A stretch of DNA of 64,000 bases, from the NCBI RefSeq assembly GCF_002161085.1, contig NZ_NFLU01000005.1, forward strand, positions 1 to 64,000, given 5' to 3'. Of this stretch, positions 49,787 to 58,786 are shown in pieces (position 1 is the first letter of the stretch; every line of letters starts with the position of its first letter). The translations under genes and the position numbers were made by a program. The notes under the pieces were generated by a model. It searched no databases. It saw only the letters and a program-made list of their open reading frames with translations, and was not told the DNA's origin. This stretch comes from Flavonifractor sp. An112 (GTDB taxonomy: Bacteria; Bacillota; Clostridia; Oscillospirales; Oscillospiraceae).

Positions 49787-50197
49787 TTACTTGTGCCGAA
49801 GTGTTCTGCTGTGACGGCGCTGATAATAGTCCTTCCTTAGGGCATCAAAAACCATCGTATATCCTGAGAGAACGTCTCCAGACTCACCAGAAGAAAAGAC
49901 CTTGACTCCGGAATTTTCGAGGGTCTCCGAAAGCGACAATGCGAGTGCGGTCTCCCGTACAAGTCTGCTGACACCATGCACGGCTACGGCTTCAAACCGA
50001 TTCTGATTTATTTCACTGAGCAGAGCCTGAAGACCGGGACGGTCCAGCGTATTTCCTGGAGCCATATCTTGAAACACCGCCACAACCTCATGTTCCTGTT
50101 CCCTTGCCCATTCCCTCAGCCTGGTTTCCTGCCATAACAGCACATTGTTATCATTCTGGTCCGCACTTGCGACTCTCAAATATAGGGCAACCTTCAT
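49787..50197 (-). CDS. Small serine recombinase (resolvase-domain only)
   Basis: 136 residues consisting of the resolvase catalytic domain alone. The N-terminus MKVALYLRVASADQNDNNVL carries the nucleophile context (LRVAS, Ser11), followed by AVFQDMAPGNTLDRPGLQAL and VSRLVRETALALSLSETLEN (in place of the usual D-L-S-R-L-x-R). It lacks the long C-terminal DNA-binding part of large recombinases. It overlaps the upstream recombinase by 4 nt. It may be an accessory partner or directionality factor, or a decayed recombinase. Confidence 0.75.
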   Translation of the reverse strand: MKVALYLRVASADQNDNNVLLWQETRLREWAREQEHEVVAVFQDMAPGNTLDRPGLQALLSEINQNRFEAVAVHGVSRLVRETALALSLSETLENSGVKVFSSGESGDVLSGYTMVFDALRKDYYQRRHSRTLRHK

Positions 50198-51786
50198 ATA
50201 GCTCTCCTTTCTTCCTTGTGGAATTTTGCGAACAGATCTTCAAATTTCCAGCGCACCTCAATATGATGGTTGCTGAATACGGTTACCCGGTCGATTGCAT
50301 CATACATACTCGCTTTGAATGCCTCACCGCTCACCGTGAAGGCCGATAAATACTTTTCCGCTTCACCCTGGACTGCACGTCGTTCAGACTGTTCCTCTTG
50401 CTCTCGCTGCCGCTCTGCTTCGATTTTTGCACGCTCCGTCTGTAGTTCAGAAATGCGGTCTGCCAGCGCAGCTTTCCGCTGGGAAAACAGGTCACGGCTC
50501 ATTTCTCCGCTCCGGTATTCCTCGTAGTATTGGATCTTCCGGGCATTCTGCCGGGCAATTTCCTGGTCAATTTTCTCCAATCGGTTATCCCAGTTGATCT
50601 TAGGATGTTGCTGAAAGGCAGCCTGGATGTTCCGGGCCTGCTCTCCCATCAGAACAAGCTGTGTACGGTAGATGGGGAGGAGAACCGCTTCCAGGTCGGT
50701 CTTACTCCACCGGATTCCGGCGCAGGCGGCCTGCTCCTGATAAAGCTGAGTATCGCAGGCAAAGTACGTGTCCAGCCCAAATGATTTTCGCAGCTTGCGT
50801 CCGCAATGGCCGCAAAAGAACACGCTGTCAGAACCATCCGGCGGTTTACGCCCATAGTTTTTCACGGTCCTGATTTGTGCCTGGGCTGCTTCATATTCCG
50901 CTTTAGTCACGATGGCCTCGTGTGTCCCTTCTGTGACAATCCACTCTTCCTGAGGCACTCTTCGTTGGTTTCGGTCTCGCATATAGCGACTTTCTCTGGT
51001 GTGATTGGTCATAACCCCGGTATACTTGATATTTCGGAGGATATTGAGGACGGTCACATGGGACCACATGAGATCCCGTTCCCGGCAGGCCGGCTTGAGG
51101 CGGTGTTGCTTATACTCCAGGGGGGTAAGCACGCCGCGCGCATTGAGTTCCTTGGCAATTTGCGTGGTGCTTTTCCCAGCTATGATGGAGAGAAATATTT
51201 CACGGACGATCGGTGCCGTCTCTTTATCCGGCACCATCTGGTGCTTATCCGATGGGTGCTTCTGGTATCCGTATGGCACATGGTTCACAAAACGTCCCTC
51301 CTTCATACGCGCTTGCATGGCGGAGCGGACTTTTATGGAAAGGTCTCGGCTGTAATTCTCATACATGAAGTTCCGAAAGGCAACATCCATGCCGCCGGTC
51401 ATACCGATATATTTCTGACTGTCATAACCATCATTGACGGCAATGACACGCACGCCCAGAAATGGGAATATGTGTTCGAGGTAGTCACCCACATCCAAGT
51501 AGTTCCGCCCAAAACGAGACAGATCCTTTACAACGATGCAGGTCACCTCTCCCTGGCGGGCCGCTTCGATCATAGCCTGGAATTGGGGACGGTCGGTATT
51601 GGTACCAGTCAATCCGTCGTCAATAAATTCAAGGACAGAATAGGCAGACAACTCGCCACTTCCTCGCAGGTATTCCATGATGACTTTTCGCTGATTTTCA
51701 ATGGATTGGCTCTGGTTGGCCAAGCCGTGAGCACGGTTAAAATCTTCCAGCGAGGTTCGGTAATAGGCCGCAAGTCTTTCCGCCAC
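50194..51786 (-). CDS. Large serine recombinase 1
   Basis: 530 residues. The resolvase domain has ERLAAYYRTSLEDFNRAHGL (nucleophile Ser12), IDDGLTGTNTDRPQFQAMIE and VVKDLSRFGRNYLDVGDYLE. The Recombinase domain (about 165-270) reads PYGYQKHP ... REIFLSIIAGKSTTQIAKEL. A zinc ribbon (FFCGHCGRKL ... CAGIRWSK) and a coiled-coil (RISELQTERAKIEAERQREQ) complete the TndX/TnpX-type architecture. It is the third recombinase of the operon and overlaps the next gene. Confidence 0.93.
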   Translation of the reverse strand: MAERLAAYYRTSLEDFNRAHGLANQSQSIENQRKVIMEYLRGSGELSAYSVLEFIDDGLTGTNTDRPQFQAMIEAARQGEVTCIVVKDLSRFGRNYLDVGDYLEHIFPFLGVRVIAVNDGYDSQKYIGMTGGMDVAFRNFMYENYSRDLSIKVRSAMQARMKEGRFVNHVPYGYQKHPSDKHQMVPDKETAPIVREIFLSIIAGKSTTQIAKELNARGVLTPLEYKQHRLKPACRERDLMWSHVTVLNILRNIKYTGVMTNHTRESRYMRDRNQRRVPQEEWIVTEGTHEAIVTKAEYEAAQAQIRTVKNYGRKPPDGSDSVFFCGHCGRKLRKSFGLDTYFACDTQLYQEQAACAGIRWSKTDLEAVLLPIYRTQLVLMGEQARNIQAAFQQHPKINWDNRLEKIDQEIARQNARKIQYYEEYRSGEMSRDLFSQRKAALADRISELQTERAKIEAERQREQEEQSERRAVQGEAEKYLSAFTVSGEAFKASMYDAIDRVTVFSNHHIEVRWKFEDLFAKFHKEERRAI

Positions 51787-51787
51787 C

Positions 51788-53494
51788 TCACGCCACCTCC
51801 TCTCGGAGTATTTTGTGTTGGGCCTGAAGGGCTTTCAGTTCATTGTCAAAGAGGAACGTGATTTTGATGGAACCATCCGCCCAGACTTGAATCCGGTCCA
51901 CAAAAGCAGAAATCAGCTCTTGTGAGATCACTTTGGCGTATCGGTATTCCTCGAACCGCTTTTCCCACTCTTTTGATTTCTCAACGGCTTGGGCAGCTTT
52001 GTCCTCAGGGCACTCCAGACGTTCCACCTGCTCTCTCAGGGCCTCGATTTCCTTTTGGTACTGTTCCCGTGCCATAACACATTCTTCCTTTGTCAGGAGT
52101 CCGGATTTGTAATCCTCGTACAGTGCCAGGGCATATCCTTGCTTTCGCTTGATTTCCTGCTGAAGTTTTTGTATCTCACTTTTGGCCTGTGTGTCATGGT
52201 CACGATCCGACGCTCTCTTTTCTGCCAGTTTCATAAGAACCGCCTGGGTATTGCAGAAGAGTTCAATCTGCACCCGCAGTGCCTGTAAAACGGCGGCATC
52301 CAAGTCATCACAGCGGATCGACTTTTTGGTGCATCGCAGTTCGCGATGTTCCTCATAGGTCGGGCAGATATAAACGAAATATGCCTTTTTTCGGTCATGG
52401 CTTATGCTCCGGTAGAGCTTCAGTTGGGTCCCACAGTCTGCGCATACCAGCTTCTCGCGGTATGGATTGCTGCGTGTAGGCAGGTGGCTGCAAGTACCAT
52501 AAGCTGCCTTATAAGCCTTTGCGTTGGCCTCATTTACCGCCTGCACCCGATCAAAAAGCTCTTGTGATACGATAGGCGCATGGGTGTTATAGACGATATC
52601 CCACTCTGACTCAGGGGTGCGGTGGATAGGTATTCCACGAATCAGGCTTGCTGTGCATTTTCCCTGTGCCAGATGTCCGATATAAGCGATATTGCGGAGA
52701 ATATCAGAAAGAGCATGGCGGTTCCACAATAGTGCGCTGCCTTTTTTATTGTTGTTGGTAATGATCCCGTGCTCAAACCGATACCGGCCCGGAGATGGGA
52801 TATCCCGCTCATTAAGCATCCGGGCGATGGTCCCGATACCGAGCCCCTGGGCACGCCACTCATAAATCTGCTGGATCACCGGCGCTGTTTCCGGATCGAC
52901 CAAGAGACGATTCTTGTTTTCGGGGTCCTTGCGATAGCCGTGGGGGGCATAATTACCGATATAATCGCCATTTTGACGTTTGGCTTTCAGCGCTGCGCCG
53001 GATTTCATGGAGATATCCTTTGCATAATAGTCGTTTACAATATTTTTAACGGAGACCGTCAGTTCGTCCCGGGAGTGGATGTTGTGGGTATCGTAGTTGT
53101 CATTGACTGAAATAAACCGAATGCCCAGATTCGGGCAGATACGCTCCAGAAAATTGCCGGTCTCGATATAGTTTCTTCCCAGGCGGGATAAGTCCTTGAC
53201 AATGATGCAGTCGATTTTACCAGCCTTTACATCATCCATCAGTCGCTCCCACTGAGGACGTTCAAAGCTGACCCCAGAATAGCCGTTGTCCAGGTATTGG
53301 TCCACCAGTTTCAGCTCTGAGTGCTCCGAGAGGTACTGCTCCATGATCTTGACCTGGCTTTCAATGGGGTCTCCATCCGCTTTGCCATTATCAAGCACAG
53401 ACAGGCGGGCATATAGTCCAGTGTTGAATGTGATGGATGTTTCCTGGGGGGATGCTTCCACTGCCACAGGTGCCGTTCTCTTTTTTCTTGCCAT
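51788..53494 (-). CDS. Large serine recombinase 2
   Basis: 568 residues. A basic N-terminal leader (MARKKRTAPVAVEASPQ) precedes the resolvase domain (TGLYARLSVLDNGKADGDPI with nucleophile Ser, LDNGYSGVSFERPQWERLMD, VVKDLSRLGRNYIETGNFLE). Then come the Recombinase domain (APHGYRKDPENKNRLLVDPE), the zinc ribbon (KLVCADCGTQLKLYRS ... RCTKKSIRCDDLD) and a C-terminal coiled coil. Spacing to its neighbours is 1-2 nt. It is distinct from the other two paralogues along its whole length, so the set did not arise by recent duplication. Confidence 0.93.
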   Translation of the reverse strand: MARKKRTAPVAVEASPQETSITFNTGLYARLSVLDNGKADGDPIESQVKIMEQYLSEHSELKLVDQYLDNGYSGVSFERPQWERLMDDVKAGKIDCIIVKDLSRLGRNYIETGNFLERICPNLGIRFISVNDNYDTHNIHSRDELTVSVKNIVNDYYAKDISMKSGAALKAKRQNGDYIGNYAPHGYRKDPENKNRLLVDPETAPVIQQIYEWRAQGLGIGTIARMLNERDIPSPGRYRFEHGIITNNNKKGSALLWNRHALSDILRNIAYIGHLAQGKCTASLIRGIPIHRTPESEWDIVYNTHAPIVSQELFDRVQAVNEANAKAYKAAYGTCSHLPTRSNPYREKLVCADCGTQLKLYRSISHDRKKAYFVYICPTYEEHRELRCTKKSIRCDDLDAAVLQALRVQIELFCNTQAVLMKLAEKRASDRDHDTQAKSEIQKLQQEIKRKQGYALALYEDYKSGLLTKEECVMAREQYQKEIEALREQVERLECPEDKAAQAVEKSKEWEKRFEEYRYAKVISQELISAFVDRIQVWADGSIKITFLFDNELKALQAQHKILREEVA

Positions 53495-53496
53495 GG

Positions 53497-55164
53497 TCAG
53501 CTCACCTCCGCTTCAGGAACACTCTTTGTTGCATCCTGTTCCCGCAGGAACTCTACCATATTGGCAAGCTGATCCTGATAGCGGAGAACCACCCGGATTT
53601 TCTTATCGGGATACAGCTCTATCTTATCCACCAGATTGACAACCGAGGCACGGCTCAGGCTCGGCAGATTCTGATATTCCCGAAACTGGGAGAGCCAGCC
53701 ACTTCGATTTGCCACCCCGTCCTGGATCATGGCCCGTTCTTTCTTTAATTTTCCAATGTCCTGCTCAATCTCGCTGATTTGCTGGGAGTAGCCGTCTTTC
53801 ATCTGGAGGAACTCCTCCTGAGAGATCAAACCGTCCTGTAGGTCCTCATATATGCTGACCTTCATCGTCCGGCACTTCTGCATCTCGGCCGATTTTACCT
53901 CAATAGCCTTATCCAGACGGGCTGTCTCCCGGTGTTCCCAGGCCAGTTCCTCAATCTGGTTCAGGGCCTTCTCCATATTCAAAATCAACTTAATCTCAGA
54001 TTGTAGAATGGCAAGGACAGTGCTCTCCAGTTCCTTTTCCGAGATCCTGCGCTTTTCGCAGCTACCATCCTTTTTGGCATTTGGGCAGGTGTAATAGGCA
54101 TATTTTGCCCCATTGTTGGTTACGGAGTACCTTTTTGCTAGGGTTCCGCAGGTTCCACAATAGACCCGACCAGACAGAGGATAGACGGTATCGGAGCCGG
54201 ATGCCCGGCGGCTGTCCTCCTGCATCAGCTTCTGGACCAGTTCAAATTCCCGCACCTGGATGATCGGCTCATGGGCATGTTCAATCCGGCTCCAATCCTG
54301 TTCGTCTTTTATGATGGTGTGCTTTACCTTGTAGTTTGGTGTGGTACGCTTTCCCTGGATCAGTACGCCGGTATAGACCTCATTGGTGAGAATCCGGATT
54401 ACCGATTTTGGGCTCCACTTACTGCGGGCATTCGTTTGAAAGGCGGTCTTATAATTGATACCCAGCGAGCGCTTGTGCTCGGACGGGGACAATACACCGC
54501 GGGCATTTAGCTTTTCCGCGATAGTCACCGGGCTCATGCCCTCGACCTTCCAGCGGAAAATGTCCCGGACGACTTCACCTGCTACTTCATCTATGACAAG
54601 CTGAGTCTTATCGTCCGGGGCCCGCAGGTATCCATAGGGGGTGTAGTTGGAGACAAATTCTCCGTTTCTTCTCCGGCTTTCAAAGTTGCTCCGTACCTTG
54701 ATGGAGATATCCCGGCAGTATGAATCATTGAGAAAATTCTTGATGGGGACGATCAAGCTGTCGCTTGTGGAGAATTTGAGGCTATCGTAATTGTCGTTGA
54801 CAGCGATAAAACGTACCCCGAGCTGAGGAAAGATCTTCTCAATGTAGCGGCCTGCATCAATATACTCTCGGCCAAACCGGGACAGGTCCTTGACGATGAT
54901 ACAGTTAATCTTTCCCGCCTTCACCGCTTCCATCATTTTTTGAAATTGGGGGCGCTCAAAATTGGTTCCCGTATAGCCATCGTCGGTATACTCCGCAACC
55001 AGTTCAATGTCTGGCTGCTGCGCCACAAACCGCTCGATGATTTTTCTCTGGCTGGAGATACTGTCGCTCTCCGCTTTTTTGCTGGAAAAAGAAAAGTCGC
55101 CGTCTTCCTTAGAGAGTCTAAGGTAGTCGGCGGCTTTATAAATCTTCTCTGATGAGATTAGCAT
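53497..55164 (-). CDS. Large serine recombinase 3
   Basis: 555 residues and first of the operon. The resolvase domain reads KAADYLRLSKEDGDFSFSSK (nucleophile Ser), TDDGYTGTNFERPQFQKMME and VKDLSRFGREYIDAGRYIEK. The Recombinase domain contains PYGYLRAPDDKTQLVIDEVA, the zinc ribbon GRVYCGTCGTLAKRYSVTNN ... CPNAKKDGSCEKRRI, followed by a coiled coil. All catalytic residues visible (Ser, D-L-S-R-x-x-R) are intact. One of the three is presumably the integrase that entered spoVT. Confidence 0.93.
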   Translation of the reverse strand: MLISSEKIYKAADYLRLSKEDGDFSFSSKKAESDSISSQRKIIERFVAQQPDIELVAEYTDDGYTGTNFERPQFQKMMEAVKAGKINCIIVKDLSRFGREYIDAGRYIEKIFPQLGVRFIAVNDNYDSLKFSTSDSLIVPIKNFLNDSYCRDISIKVRSNFESRRRNGEFVSNYTPYGYLRAPDDKTQLVIDEVAGEVVRDIFRWKVEGMSPVTIAEKLNARGVLSPSEHKRSLGINYKTAFQTNARSKWSPKSVIRILTNEVYTGVLIQGKRTTPNYKVKHTIIKDEQDWSRIEHAHEPIIQVREFELVQKLMQEDSRRASGSDTVYPLSGRVYCGTCGTLAKRYSVTNNGAKYAYYTCPNAKKDGSCEKRRISEKELESTVLAILQSEIKLILNMEKALNQIEELAWEHRETARLDKAIEVKSAEMQKCRTMKVSIYEDLQDGLISQEEFLQMKDGYSQQISEIEQDIGKLKKERAMIQDGVANRSGWLSQFREYQNLPSLSRASVVNLVDKIELYPDKKIRVVLRYQDQLANMVEFLREQDATKSVPEAEVS

Positions 55165-55291
55165 AGCTACCGCTCCTGTCGCAATATTGGTGGCCGGACC
55201 ACCGAATGACGACCGGAGTTTCGCTGATTTTGTCCATGCTTATCTTATCACAGCCTCCTCAGAAAGTCCAGTCGCGTCTTGTGGTAAATCA

Positions 55292-55516
55292 TTACAGGAT
55301 CGACAGCATATCCGCAAAGCAATCATTCAGAGTAGCGCCCCCCTCCGTATAGGCTACGTTGACGACAACATTGCCCACTTTGAAACAGTAAGGGTTCTTG
55401 ATCTGCCGGAGGAACGAGCGGATGCGCTCTGGCTGTTCCAGGCCGCTGTCCAGCTTTACATCACGGATGTCTACCAACGGCTGCGAGTCCTTTTTATTCT
55501 GCTGTTCCTGCTTCAT
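55292..55516 (-). CDS. Small element-borne protein, DUF6870-like
   Basis: 74 residues from ATG 55516 (GAGGTGG upstream; a start 12 nt earlier has no site). The sequence DIRDVKLDSGLEQPERIRSF, LRQIKNPYCFKVGNVVVNVA, YTEGGATLNDCFADMLSIL is typical of short genes next to serine-recombinase modules. A C-terminal 'F-K-V-G-x-x-V-V-x-V-x-Y-x-x-x-G-x-x-L' pattern is conserved in that group. Function unknown. It is separated from the recombinase operon by about 130 nt. Confidence 0.7.
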   Translation of the reverse strand: MKQEQQNKKDSQPLVDIRDVKLDSGLEQPERIRSFLRQIKNPYCFKVGNVVVNVAYTEGGATLNDCFADMLSIL

Positions 55517-55849
55517 GATCACAACCACCTCACAGTTATCATTACCAATTTTTGGGCTGCTATACTTTGGCGGAAAAATGGCAATACAAAAGGGACCGCC
55601 CTATTACGGCGATCCCTATTTGCTCACAATGACATGATAACAGAAAAGTATGGTACATACAAGTCCACACTCAGTGCTTGTTTTATTGTAGAGAGCTGAT
55701 ATAAATGTTGCATAGCTTATTGCACACTGTTGGTTTCATGGCTCTGAAAATGCAATAAGGAACTATTTCCATGTCGCACGACAACTAGCAAGAATCAATC
55801 CGTCAATAATTTGCTTCACTTCTGAATCTTATTGAGGTTTTGCTTCGGG

Positions 55850-57196
55850 TTAATCTTCAGATTCTGTTTCTGAATCACAGTCCTGGTCAGTTCTAAGTCT
55901 ATAAATCTGACTTTTATTACTTTCTACAGCTGTAACCGTCATAACCGCTGCCCTAAACATTTTCATGATCTTATTCTCTGCAATAGTCTCTAAACTCTCT
56001 TTCGGTTTACCAATAGTCCAGAAATAAGTCAAAACTCCTTTTACCGCACTGTTTGACGGCCACAAAGGACCTATTCGACAAATTGGGTGACGTCCTGACA
56101 GAAACGTTTTACGCCTACTTTTATCAATTGAAGATGCTTTAAGCAATACAACAGCACAACACAAACAGGGTACGCGGAGTCCGCCAATATTATCTATATC
56201 AAATGGAGACCCTCTAGACAATAATTCTAAAACTATTCTCACCTCGGCATGCATCCCATCTGTTTCCGATATTTCTCGATATTTATCGGTGTCTGGAGGA
56301 TCAACTGTCCGTATATGGAAGGTATCATAATCGCTGAAAGCTTCAAGCTCCGAGATATGAGCCTTTGACCTTGGTTTTCTGGCATCAGCAGACTTAAATA
56401 ACTTTTTTAAGTCGCCCAAAGTTTTGTATTCAGCAACTAATTTTTTAATACTTTTCAGCGTTGTGTTCAAATTTGCACTTACAATAATTGTTTTGCTGGG
56501 TCCATCAAAATAACATTGAATTTCATCCGATGCTTTTACGAGATTTGCAAATACTGTTGACACCCACCGCATATGTTGCTTTGTTTCATAACCTTTATAA
56601 GATGTTGGAGTATGCGCAAATACTACCCTACCATCAAATTGAAGTCTACGCGCAAGTGTAGAGGAAGTTGTAGTCGGCCCGGAACCCCAATATGGAAGCT
56701 CTGTTTCTCTGGGGGCGCGTAAGTAGATGAGGCTTGGGACATGTCCGTGTTTTATAGGTACTACACTTTCCACAGAACCATCATCAGCTTCCACAGAACC
56801 ATCATCAGCTCGTTTTTTAATAATCTCACCCAAAGTTTTCTTTAACTTTGCCGAAACAGTACCAGCAATTGTGTCCAAAGGAATAATAGTTCTAGGCTTT
56901 TTAGCTTTCCTTTCGACTTTATCATCTGGCGAATCTGATTTCGGGCGCACTGCACCCTTTTTAGGAACCGGTTGATCCATTTTTTGTATTACATACTGAG
57001 TATTATTGAGCATTGAAACGGAGTCAATCTTTCCCGCTGATGCCATGTTTTCGTAATATGCTGAATCATTTACCGGCAGTCCGTTAATCCAGGTGGTCGG
57101 CCGCACGATGCCCTGTTTCTGCTGCACCACATGGCCCAGCTCATGCCGCAGGTACCGCTCCTGGCCAGGCGCGATATGTACCTGGGGGATCTGCGT
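55850..57196 (-). pseudogene. 5'-truncated DUF4157-deaminase toxin gene
   Basis: The open frame, including the codons upstream of GTG 57130, begins in the middle of a DUF4157 domain: QVHIAPGQERYLRHELGHVV with HELGH, then QQKQGIVRPTTWINGLPVND. A long linker with a duplicated ADDGSVE unit follows. The C-terminal region has the deaminase-fold marks GMHAEVRIVLELLSRG (His-Ala-Glu) and VPCLCCAVVLL (P-C-x-x-C-like), so the payload is probably a nucleic-acid or nucleotide deaminase. DUF4157 proteins often carry toxins of contractile injection or secretion systems. The N-terminus, promoter and any immunity gene are missing; GC is low. About 427-448 residues remain. Confidence 0.65.
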
Positions 57197-57642
57197 ACAC
57201 CGACTATGACAACGGGTATGCGGTAGTTTCCTTTTTGAAGGGCTGGGAAAAAGAATATGAGCCGATGGTGATTGGGAACTCGACCCTCTGCCCCTGCTGC
57301 GGAGAGCCGACAGCGCACAATAATAGCCTCACATGTGGGCACTGCGAACCGGTTGTGCTTTGCAAGGAGTGCGGTCAGGAAATTCCGAAGGGCGATGCCC
57401 AATATGTGGATGGGGCCTATTACTGCCACACCTGCCGGCCCGTCTGTTCCAAGTGCGGAGCCGTCGTCCAGCACGAAGCGCACGCTGCTATTGACCATGA
57501 GGGCAACCAAGTCATTCTATGTGACGACTGCTATGCGGAAGCGGCTGTACATTGTCAGGAGTGCGGTATCTACGGAATCTGCAAAAATCTGGCGGCTATC
57601 CGGTTCTGTCCATGGACGGACGTTATGGCCGACGCCGCATAA
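57196..57642 (+). pseudogene. 5'-truncated zinc-ribbon protein gene
   Basis: The frame is open from about 57184 and shows meaningful sequence from YTDYDNGYAVVSFLKGWEKE. TTG 57235 is the first possible start. It carries four to five Cys pairs (CPCCGE, CGHCEPVVLCKECGQ, CHTCRPVCSKCG, CDDC, CQECG), suggesting several zinc ribbons. The 5' end collides head to head with the broken toxin gene at about 57195, so both were cut by one rearrangement. The downstream peptidase gene follows after 12 nt. Function unknown. Confidence 0.6.
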
Positions 57643-57654
57643 TGGAGGAAAGCT

Positions 57655-58668
57655 ATGAGGTATGAAAATCTAAGCCTGGAGCAAATCCTACGTTTTACAC
57701 AGGCTGAATTGAAAGCGGCACTCGCCGCAGAGCTGGAAAGCAGAGGATACTCCCCCGTTGTCCAAGAAGGATACCTTTACGCCCCAGGCACACTGCCGGT
57801 ATTGCTGGTGGCCCATCTGGATACCGTACACCATGAGCCGGTGCGGGATATTTGCCGCTCCGGGGACGGGACGATCCTGATGTCTCCCCAGGGGATCGGC
57901 GGAGATGACCGGGCCGGCGTCTATATGGCCCTGCGGATTTTGGAACAGGCCCGCTGCCATGTCTTGTTCTGCGAGGACGAGGAGACCGGCGGCCAAGGGG
58001 CCCGGAAGTTCACCGCAAGCGACCTTGCCCCGGACGTCAATTACATCGTTGAGATGGATCGCCGTGGGCATGATGACGCCGTTTTTTACAGGTGCGACAA
58101 CCGGGAGTTCGTGGATTTTGTCACGGAATTTGGCTTTCAGGAGGCATACGGCAGCTTCAGCGATATTTCGGTCATCGCCCCCTATCTGGGGATTGCCGCC
58201 GTCAATATCAGCGCCGGGTACTACAACGAACACCGTCCCCATGAGCATATCAATCTGGCCCATGTGGAGCACAACATCGCCCGTATTCTGGAGATGGTGA
58301 TGACCCCGTCCGGACAGTTTGAGTACATTGAGCGGGAAACCTATGGCTTTGGTACCTTTGATAGTCAGATCCGTCTGTGGGATCATTTTCCCAGTGTGGA
58401 GAGCACACGGGATGATGGAAAGATGTTGATGCCGGTGCCGGAGACCGCCTATGTGGAGGTCAACGGCAGGCAGGTAGAAAACGGCCTGGCCCACTTTATG
58501 GACAAGCAGGGCATTGTCTATGACTATCTGGAGGAACTGGATGTAGCGGTACGCGCAAACTATACGAAAGCGTATGAGGAGGACGGAACGCCCTTGAAAT
58601 TTTCCAAGAGCGCCGCAACGAGGATTAAAGTTGTCTCGCTGGAGGAAGCGATGGCGAGATTAGTATGA
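57655..58668 (+). CDS. M20/M42-like zinc metallopeptidase of the element
   Basis: 337 residues. Di-zinc peptidase motifs occur in order: LLVAHLDTVHHEP (HLDT, about residue 55), IGGDDRAGVYMALRILEQ (about 80-97), LFCEDEETGGQGARKF (catalytic Glu pair, about 105), IVEMDRRGHDD and YYNEHRPHEHINLAHVEH (late His). The C-terminal about 110 residues are an extra domain without a recognised fold. There is no signal peptide, so it acts in the cytoplasm. Genes of this type recur on Firmicute integrative elements; their substrate is unknown. Confidence 0.82.
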   Translation: MRYENLSLEQILRFTQAELKAALAAELESRGYSPVVQEGYLYAPGTLPVLLVAHLDTVHHEPVRDICRSGDGTILMSPQGIGGDDRAGVYMALRILEQARCHVLFCEDEETGGQGARKFTASDLAPDVNYIVEMDRRGHDDAVFYRCDNREFVDFVTEFGFQEAYGSFSDISVIAPYLGIAAVNISAGYYNEHRPHEHINLAHVEHNIARILEMVMTPSGQFEYIERETYGFGTFDSQIRLWDHFPSVESTRDDGKMLMPVPETAYVEVNGRQVENGLAHFMDKQGIVYDYLEELDVAVRANYTKAYEEDGTPLKFSKSAATRIKVVSLEEAMARLV

Positions 58669-58674
58669 TGCACA

Positions 58675-58717
58675 AAAGGGAGCGTTCAGCCGTGAGGCCG
58701 AACGCTCCCCTTTTTTG
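58675..58717 (+). terminator. Terminator after the metallopeptidase gene
   Basis: A GC-rich stem, GGGAGCGTTC plus GCC with its complement (about 58678-58712, one mismatch, loop GTGA), is followed by TTTTTT. Confidence 0.8.
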
Positions 58718-58786
58718 CATTTTTGTTGCGTTTATGCGTATTAAAATCGTAAAGGACAGGTATAGAGCAAAAAGGAGGAAATGATA

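Noticed and set aside
58741-58786. Centromere-like (parC) repeats upstream of the ParM-like gene
   Set aside because: Only about 70 bp separate the terminator from the start and no repeated words are visible.
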